From an uncultured Eubacteriales bacterium (GTDB taxonomy: Bacteria; Bacillota; Clostridia; Christensenellales; CAG-138): DNA of 42,858 nt. The notes below the pieces were generated by a model. It worked only from the letters and a program-made list of their open reading frames with translations. It searched no databases and was not told where the DNA came from. The stretch lies in contig CACWYB010000016.1 of the NCBI GenBank assembly GCA_902765005.1, positions 1-42,858 of the forward strand, written 5' to 3'. The first letter of the stretch is position 1; every line of letters begins with the position of its first letter. This document shows, piece by piece, positions 38,739 through 42,858 of this stretch. The position numbers and the translations under genes were made by a program.

Positions 38739-39353
38739 TTATAAGCCCAGATCTTCCTTCACGAGCAGCACATGGAAGGCCTTCACCGGTCGGGTGGGGG
38801 CCTCCAGGATAAAGGTCACGTTGCACATGCGGGCGGTGGTCCGGCAGTCAAAGCATTGGTTTGTCTTGGCGCAGGGGGTGTCCAGGCCCAGCCGCCGGGC
38901 GTTGGAGGGGCAGGCGCAGCGCTTGATGCGTTCAATGGCCTGGTCCAGGGAGCCGACGATCTTGTTTTTGCCGACGATGACGATCACCTCGTGGGGCCCG
39001 TAGATGAGCCCGGCGGCCCGGTTCCCCGTACCGTCGATGTTCACCAGCCGCCCGTCGGTGGTGAGGGCGTTGGTGGAGCTCAGATACACGTCCGCCGTAA
39101 GGGCCTTGTCCCGGGCGGATTGCTTAGCTTCCTTGGCCGCCAGCCAGTGCCAGTAGACCGGGTTGCCGTTGGCCTGCAGGGCCTCGGCAAGCCCCATGTC
39201 CCGCACGGTGGCGCTGCCGCCGATGCCTACGCTCTTTTTTTCGATGATCTGCAGGGCCGCCGCCTTGGCTTCCGCCGCCTTGTCGAACACCTGTGGCAGG
39301 AATCGGCGGGCAAGAAGGGCGTGAGTCAGTGCGGCGTAGTCGATTTCTGCCAT
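38739..39353 (-). CDS. LUD-domain (lactate utilization/DUF162) protein
   Basis: This 204-residue protein of the LUD superfamily (LutC/YkgG-like) has motifs VGIGGSATVRDMGL, STNALTTDGRLVNIDGTGNRAAGLIYGP and VIVIVGKNKIVGSLDQAIERI. A Cys-rich C-terminal part (CACPSNARRLG ... CAKTNQCFDCRTTARMC) may bind a metal or cluster and is typical of the clostridial stand-alone form. The N-terminus (about 90 residues) resembles the LutB/LutC nucleotide-binding-like half. It starts 13 bases after the hbd stop and shares its strand, so it is probably the last gene of the butyrate block. A link between lactate use and butyrate formation is attractive but not shown by the sequence. Confidence 0.85.
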   Translation of the reverse strand: MAEIDYAALTHALLARRFLPQVFDKAAEAKAAALQIIEKKSVGIGGSATVRDMGLAEALQANGNPVYWHWLAAKEAKQSARDKALTADVYLSSTNALTTDGRLVNIDGTGNRAAGLIYGPHEVIVIVGKNKIVGSLDQAIERIKRCACPSNARRLGLDTPCAKTNQCFDCRTTARMCNVTFILEAPTRPVKAFHVLLVKEDLGL

Positions 39354-39366
39354 GGGTATAGCCTCC

Positions 39367-40206
39367 TTATTTCGTATAGGGGAAGAAGCCCTGGCCGGAC
39401 TTCACGCCCAGCAGGCCGCCGCGAACCATTTTCCGAAGCAGGGGATGGGGCCGATACTTGGGGTCCCCGGTTTCGCTTTGGAGCACCTCCATGATGGCCA
39501 GCACCACGTCCAGACCGATCATATCCCCCAGGGCCAGGGGGCCGATGGGGTGGTTGGCGCCCAGCTTCATGGCCGTGTCGATATCCTCGGCGCTGGCCAC
39601 GCCCTCGGCGTACACCCCCACGGCCTCGTTGATCATGGGGATCAAGATCCGGTTCACCACGAACCCGGCGGCCTCGTTCACCTCCACCGGGGTCTTGCCC
39701 AGGCTTTCGGCGATGGCCTTGACCTGATCCACCAGCTCCCGGGGCGTGTTGATGCCGGCGATGACCTCCACCAGCTTCATGACCGGGGCCGGGTTGAAGA
39801 AATGCATGCCGATAAGGGGCCGATCCAGCTTGGCCCCGATCTCCGTGATGGACAGCGACGAAGTGTTGGAGGCAAAGATGCATTCCTTCTTCGCGATGGC
39901 CATAAGCTCGGTGAAGGTCTGCTTCTTCACCTCCATGCTCTCAAAGGCGGCCTCCACGATCAGGTCGCAGTCGGCGCAGATGTCCTTGGTGCCGGTGGCG
40001 ATCCGATCCAAAATGGCTTGGGCCGCTTCCGGGGCCATCTTGCCCTTTTGCACCCGCTTGTTGAGCTGGCTTTCGATGCGGCCCTTGCCCCGGGCCGCCA
40101 GCTCCGCCGTGATGTCGCACAGGCGAACTTCAAAGCCCTCGCACTGGGCAAAGGCCTGGGCGATGCCGGAGCCCATGGTCCCGGCGCCGATGATGCCAAC
40201 GATCAT
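39367..40206 (-). CDS. hbd: 3-hydroxybutyryl-CoA dehydrogenase
   Basis: This 279-residue NAD(P)-dependent enzyme reduces acetoacetyl-CoA to 3-hydroxybutyryl-CoA in butyrate formation. The Rossmann motif GIIGAGTMGSGIAQAFA is at the N-terminus; the catalytic region has FASNTSSLSITEIG and GMHFFNPAPVMKLVEVI (His and Asn of the active site). The C-terminal helical domain has GFVVNRILIPMINEAV and KLGANHPIGPLALGDMIGLD. Length is normal for clostridial Hbd. It follows crt by 9 bases. Confidence 0.95.
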   Translation of the reverse strand: MIVGIIGAGTMGSGIAQAFAQCEGFEVRLCDITAELAARGKGRIESQLNKRVQKGKMAPEAAQAILDRIATGTKDICADCDLIVEAAFESMEVKKQTFTELMAIAKKECIFASNTSSLSITEIGAKLDRPLIGMHFFNPAPVMKLVEVIAGINTPRELVDQVKAIAESLGKTPVEVNEAAGFVVNRILIPMINEAVGVYAEGVASAEDIDTAMKLGANHPIGPLALGDMIGLDVVLAIMEVLQSETGDPKYRPHPLLRKMVRGGLLGVKSGQGFFPYTK

Positions 40207-40215
40207 ACTACCCTC

Positions 40216-40992
40216 CTAATTGTTTTGAAATTCAATGTTTTTCTGCTTGTTCAAAAAGGCCTGCATGCCCCGCTTCTGATCCTGGGTGTCAAAGCAGCCG
40301 GAAAACGCCCGCACCTCCGCGTCGATCGCTTCGTCCATAGGCAGATCCACGCCCTCGCTCATAGCGGCCTTGCAGGCTCGGACGGCCAGGGGCGCGTTCC
40401 TTGCGATCCGCTCCGCCAGCTTCTTTGCCGCGGGCAGCAGCTCCTCCGCGGGATAGACCCCGTTCACCAGCCCCATGCTCAGGGCCTCCGGGGCTTTCAC
40501 GTTCCGGGCGGAATAGATGAGCTCCTTGGCCCGGCCCATGCCGACAAGGCGCATGAGCCGCTGGGTGCCCCCGAAACCCGGGGTGATGCCCAGCGTCACC
40601 TCCGGCTGGCCGAAGACGGCGTTCTCGGCGCACAGGCGGATGTCGCAGGCCATGGCCAGCTCGCAGCCGCCCCCCAGAGCGTAGCCGTTCACGGCGGCGA
40701 TGGTGGGGCAGGGGAGGGTCTCGATCCGGCGGAACACCGCGTTCCCCCGGCGGGAAAAGGCGGCGGCCTCCTCTGGCGTCATGTCCGCCATGGCGGCGAT
40801 GTCGGCCCCGGCGGCAAAGGCCTTCTCCCCGGCACCGGTGAAGAGGACGCAGCGAACAGAAGCAAGGTCAACGGCGTCGAGAGCCCGGTCGATATCCGCC
40901 AGAACCTGGGCGTTGAGGGCGTTGAGGGCCTCCGGCCGGTTCAGGGTCAGGGTCAGAATGCTTCCCTCCTGGCTGGATTGCACAAAGGACAT
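40216..40992 (-). CDS. crt: short-chain enoyl-CoA hydratase (crotonase)
   Basis: This 258-residue crotonase-fold enzyme interconverts 3-hydroxybutyryl-CoA and crotonyl-CoA. The oxyanion-hole segments are FAAGADIAAMADM and NGYALGGGCELAMACDIR; the catalytic Glu pair region is FGQPEVTLGITPGFGGTQRL. The C-terminus (CFDTQDQKRGMQAFLNKQ) is normal for the family. It is between thiolase and hbd with gaps of 9 bases each, in the canonical clostridial order. Butyryl-CoA dehydrogenase and EtfAB, needed for the next step, are not in the window. Confidence 0.93.
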   Translation of the reverse strand: MSFVQSSQEGSILTLTLNRPEALNALNAQVLADIDRALDAVDLASVRCVLFTGAGEKAFAAGADIAAMADMTPEEAAAFSRRGNAVFRRIETLPCPTIAAVNGYALGGGCELAMACDIRLCAENAVFGQPEVTLGITPGFGGTQRLMRLVGMGRAKELIYSARNVKAPEALSMGLVNGVYPAEELLPAAKKLAERIARNAPLAVRACKAAMSEGVDLPMDEAIDAEVRAFSGCFDTQDQKRGMQAFLNKQKNIEFQNN

Positions 40993-41001
40993 ATTTCCTC
41001 C

Positions 41002-42180
41002 TTAGTCTCGTTCCACGATGGTGGCGCAGCCCATGCCCCCGCCGATGCACAGGGTGGCCAGGCCCCGCTTGGCGTCGCGCTTCTGCATCTCATGGAGCAA
41101 GGTAACCAAAATGCGGCAGCCGGAGGCGCCCACGGGATGCCCCAGGGCGATGGCGCCGCCGTTCACGTTCAGCTTCTCCGGATCGAAATGAAGCTCCCGG
41201 GCCACCGCCACGGATTGGGCGGCGAAGGCTTCGTTGGCTTCGATCAAATCAAAATCCTTCACGGTGAGGCCGGCCTTGGCCATGGCCTTTTTGCTGGCGG
41301 CCACGGGGCCCACGCCCATGATAGCCGGGTCCACGCCCGCCAAAGCGCCGGTAACGAACCGGGCCATGGGCGCCACGCCCAGCTCCTTGGCCTTCTCCTC
41401 GGATAGCAGCACCACGGCGGCCGCCCCGTCGTTGATGCCGGAGGCGTTGCCGGCGGTGACCACCCCATCGGGCTTGAAGGCGGGCTTGAGCTTAGATAGG
41501 ATCTCCACGGTGGTGGCGGGCCGGGGGCCTTCGTCCGTGTCCACGGTGACGGTCTCCTTCTTCTTTTTCACGGTGACGGGCACGATCTCCTCTTTGAACC
41601 GGCCCTCGGCCATGGCCCGGGCGCACTTTTGCTGGGAGGCGGCGGAGAACTCGTCCAGCTCTTGACGGCTGATGCCCCATTTTTCCGCCACGTTCTCGGC
41701 GGTGATGCCCATGTGGTAGTCGTTAAAGGCGTCCCAGAGGGCGTCGTTCACCATGGTGTCCACCAGGGTGCCGTTGTTCATCCGGTAGCCGAAGCGGGCC
41801 TTGGGCAGGGCGAAGGGGGCGTTGCTCATGCTCTCCGTACCGCCGGCCACCACGATGTCCGCGTCGCCGGAGGCGATGAGGGCGGCGCCCATATTCACCG
41901 CGGCCAGCCCGGAGCCGCACACCACGTTCACCGTCAGCGCGGGCGCCTCCACGGGGAGGCCGGCTCGAATGGCGCACTGGCGGGCCACGTTCTGCCCCAA
42001 AGCCGCCTGGATGACGCAGCCCATATACACCATATCCACCTTCTCGGCGGGCACGTGAGCCCGCTGCAGGGCCTGGGAGATGACAAGAGCGCCCAGATCC
42101 ACGGCGCTGACGGTGCTGAGGGCACCGCCCATGGTGCCGATGGGCGTGCGGCATGCGCCGGCAAGAACCACATTTCGCAT
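41002..42180 (-). CDS. thlA: acetyl-CoA C-acetyltransferase (thiolase)
   Basis: This 392-residue biosynthetic-type thiolase condenses two acetyl-CoA to acetoacetyl-CoA, the first step of the crt-hbd pathway. The nucleophilic Cys is in [14 protein letters not shown]; the acid/base pair is His in [17 protein letters not shown] and Cys in [10 protein letters not shown]. The start at 42180 ([15 protein letters not shown]) is where the family begins; the frame is open to 42216 but that extension overlaps the likely leader. AAAGGA is the ribosome-binding candidate. A TATGAT -10 candidate lies at 42222-42227 with no convincing -35. First gene of the thiolase-crt-hbd-LUD block. Confidence 0.94.
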   Translation of the reverse strand: MRNVVLAGACRTPIGTMGGALSTVSAVDLGALVISQALQRAHVPAEKVDMVYMGCVIQAALGQNVARQCAIRAGLPVEAPALTVNVVCGSGLAAVNMGAALIASGDADIVVAGGTESMSNAPFALPKARFGYRMNNGTLVDTMVNDALWDAFNDYHMGITAENVAEKWGISRQELDEFSAASQQKCARAMAEGRFKEEIVPVTVKKKKETVTVDTDEGPRPATTVEILSKLKPAFKPDGVVTAGNASGINDGAAAVVLLSEEKAKELGVAPMARFVTGALAGVDPAIMGVGPVAASKKAMAKAGLTVKDFDLIEANEAFAAQSVAVARELHFDPEKLNVNGGAIALGHPVGASGCRILVTLLHEMQKRDAKRGLATLCIGGGMGCATIVERD

Positions 42181-42267
42181 AAACAGGAAGTCCTTTCTGT
42201 TAATCTTGTGTACCAATTTGTATCATACACCCTTTTCCTCGGCAAGGAAAGGGGCGGCGGGAAAAAA

Positions 42268-42435
42268 GGCTTTAATGCAATTTGCCGCACAGGCTCCACG
42301 CTGCAGGGCGAGATCGACGCGGCGACGGAGAACCTGGCGGCGGCTATGATGGAGCTGTACAACACTCTGTTCAAGATTGGCGATCATTACTTTGAAGGCG
42401 TTGTATACATTGAACTGAACAATATTGGCAGGTGA
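42268..42435 (+). pseudogene. truncated gene remnant A (C-terminal end)
   Basis: An open frame ends TLQGEIDAATENLAAAMMEL ... FEGVVYIELNNIGR then TGA. Its protein-like composition and lower GC than the neighbours suggest the tail of a real gene whose beginning is gone: the frame runs back into the thiolase promoter area with no start signal. I do not recognise the family. It is followed 9 bases later by remnant B on the same strand, so the two may be the edge of a lost mobile element. Confidence 0.4.
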
Positions 42436-42444
42436 ATAAATGAT

Positions 42445-42711
42445 GTGACAAAAAGAAAAGATGTAACTCAGGACATTTTGCGCTCATACGAACAGAATCC
42501 GAAGTCACAATTCCTGAGGACATCTCTTATGAAAATTATAGAAGATGAATCCCCCAAAAGCAATACCTCTACACGAAAATCTATAGACACCGACTACATG
42601 CGCCTGGCGGAGAAGTACAAGAGAAGGACCCTGTCAAAAGAAGACGAAAGCAATTACGACATCGACACCGACGCGATCCGGGAGGCGTTCACGGTGATCG
42701 ACACCGCATGG
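42445..42711 (+). pseudogene. truncated gene remnant B (N-terminal end)
   Basis: A GTG at 42445 with AGGTGA upstream opens VTKRKDVTQDILRSYEQNPK and continues through DTDYMRLAEKYKRRTLSKED to TVIDTAWKKK. The frame then runs without a stop through the rpsU terminator and antisense to rpsU to the window edge, so the natural end has been lost. It is charged, helical-looking and AT-richer than its surroundings. No family is recognised; small proteins of integrative elements often look like this, but that is only an impression. Together with remnant A it fills most of the 588-base gap between the thiolase start and rpsU. Confidence 0.4.
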
Positions 42712-42743
42712 AAAAAAAAAAGGAAGGGCCTTTGGGGCTCTTC
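42712..42743 (-). terminator. terminator of rpsU
   Basis: On the minus strand GGAAGAGCC pairs with GGCCCTTCC (one mismatch) followed by a run of ten T. Confidence 0.88.
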
Positions 42744-42768
42744 CTTCGTTTGCGGTTTTGCTTTCAGC

Positions 42769-42858
42769 TCAATACTTGCGCTTGCGGGCGGCTTCGGCCT
42801 TCTTCTTGCGCTTCACACTGGGCTTCTCGTAGTGCTCACGACGACGGACCTCGGCGAG
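42769..42858 (-). CDS. rpsU: ribosomal protein S21, C-terminal 29 codons
   Basis: The minus-strand frame entering at the window edge reads LAEVRRREHYEKPSVKRKKK then AEAARKRKY and TGA. This is the highly conserved basic C-terminus of the small-subunit protein bS21 (EKPSVKRKKKAEAARKR), which helps 30S subunits in translation initiation. The start lies beyond the window. It is followed by a strong terminator. The stop is at 42769-42771. Confidence 0.93.
   Translation of the reverse strand, partial: LAEVRRREHYEKPSVKRKKKAEAARKRKY

Noticed and set aside
39352-41406. A 684-codon frame antisense to hbd, crt and thiolase
   Set aside because: Spans three certain genes in the other direction and has shadow-type composition.
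42445-42858. Remnant B as a full gene running to the window edge
   Set aside because: Beyond about 42711 the frame is only the antisense of the rpsU terminator and the certain rpsU coding end.

Overview
The window looks like the chromosome of a GC-rich, spore-forming, anaerobic clostridial bacterium (class Clostridia, probably a gut member of the Oscillospirales or Christensenellales type). The reasons are a ytvI-type sporulation membrane gene, a thiolase/crotonase/3-hydroxybutyryl-CoA dehydrogenase block of butyrate metabolism, a two-FeoA Feo system, an FMN-riboswitch-controlled ECF riboflavin transporter, GltS, DUF4867, DUF6034-like lipoproteins, YARHG proteins and sigma-A type promoters. 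There is no prophage, CRISPR array, tRNA or rRNA. Species-level placement is not possible from the text alone.

Layout. 1-1083: 3' part of an M29 aminopeptidase. 1084-1378: a three-hairpin repeat and a promoter. 1379-7734: an envelope block of two related YARHG-domain membrane proteins, a zinc-ribbon membrane protein, an ECF sigma factor and its membrane anti-sigma partner with a long extracellular domain. 7804-12036 (minus): a 1410-residue secreted surface protein with Cys-rich repeats. 12286-13246 (minus): ribU behind an FMN riboswitch. 13254-13402: second copy of the three-hairpin repeat. 13416-15482 (minus): cysK-cysE behind a leader that encodes a six-cysteine peptide followed by an intrinsic terminator. 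15505-20803 (minus, with one divergent DUF4867 gene): three paralogous lipoproteins. 20892-25933 (minus): two OmpR-type two-component systems with a membrane protein between them. 26021-27136: ytvI. 27234-30541: feoA-feoA-feoB-small Cys protein. 30700-35980: GH13 amylase, zinc-ribbon protein, DUF1858 protein, MarR regulator, GltS, XRE/zinc-ribbon regulator. 36049-38663 (minus): two tandem membrane-anchored TIR-domain genes, one broken. 38739-42180 (minus): LUD protein, hbd, crt, thiolase. 42268-42711: AT-richer gene remnants. 42769-42858: C-terminal end of rpsU.

How the parts work together. Three promoters carry the same direct repeat TGTAAT-N5-TGTAAT at nearly the same distance from the -10 box: lipoprotein 1, the lipoprotein 3-2 operon, and the response regulator/kinase pair next to them. 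This suggests one autoregulated two-component system driving a small lipoprotein regulon. The feo operon carries GTTAG-N6-CTAAC operators, probably for a DtxR-type iron regulator. The cysKE leader looks like a ribosome-mediated cysteine attenuator in which the leader's own Shine-Dalgarno could act as the antiterminator. It is the most interesting candidate for an undescribed mechanism here. The TIR pair, in which the broken copy lost 7 bases exactly at the predicted catalytic glutamate, is the second.
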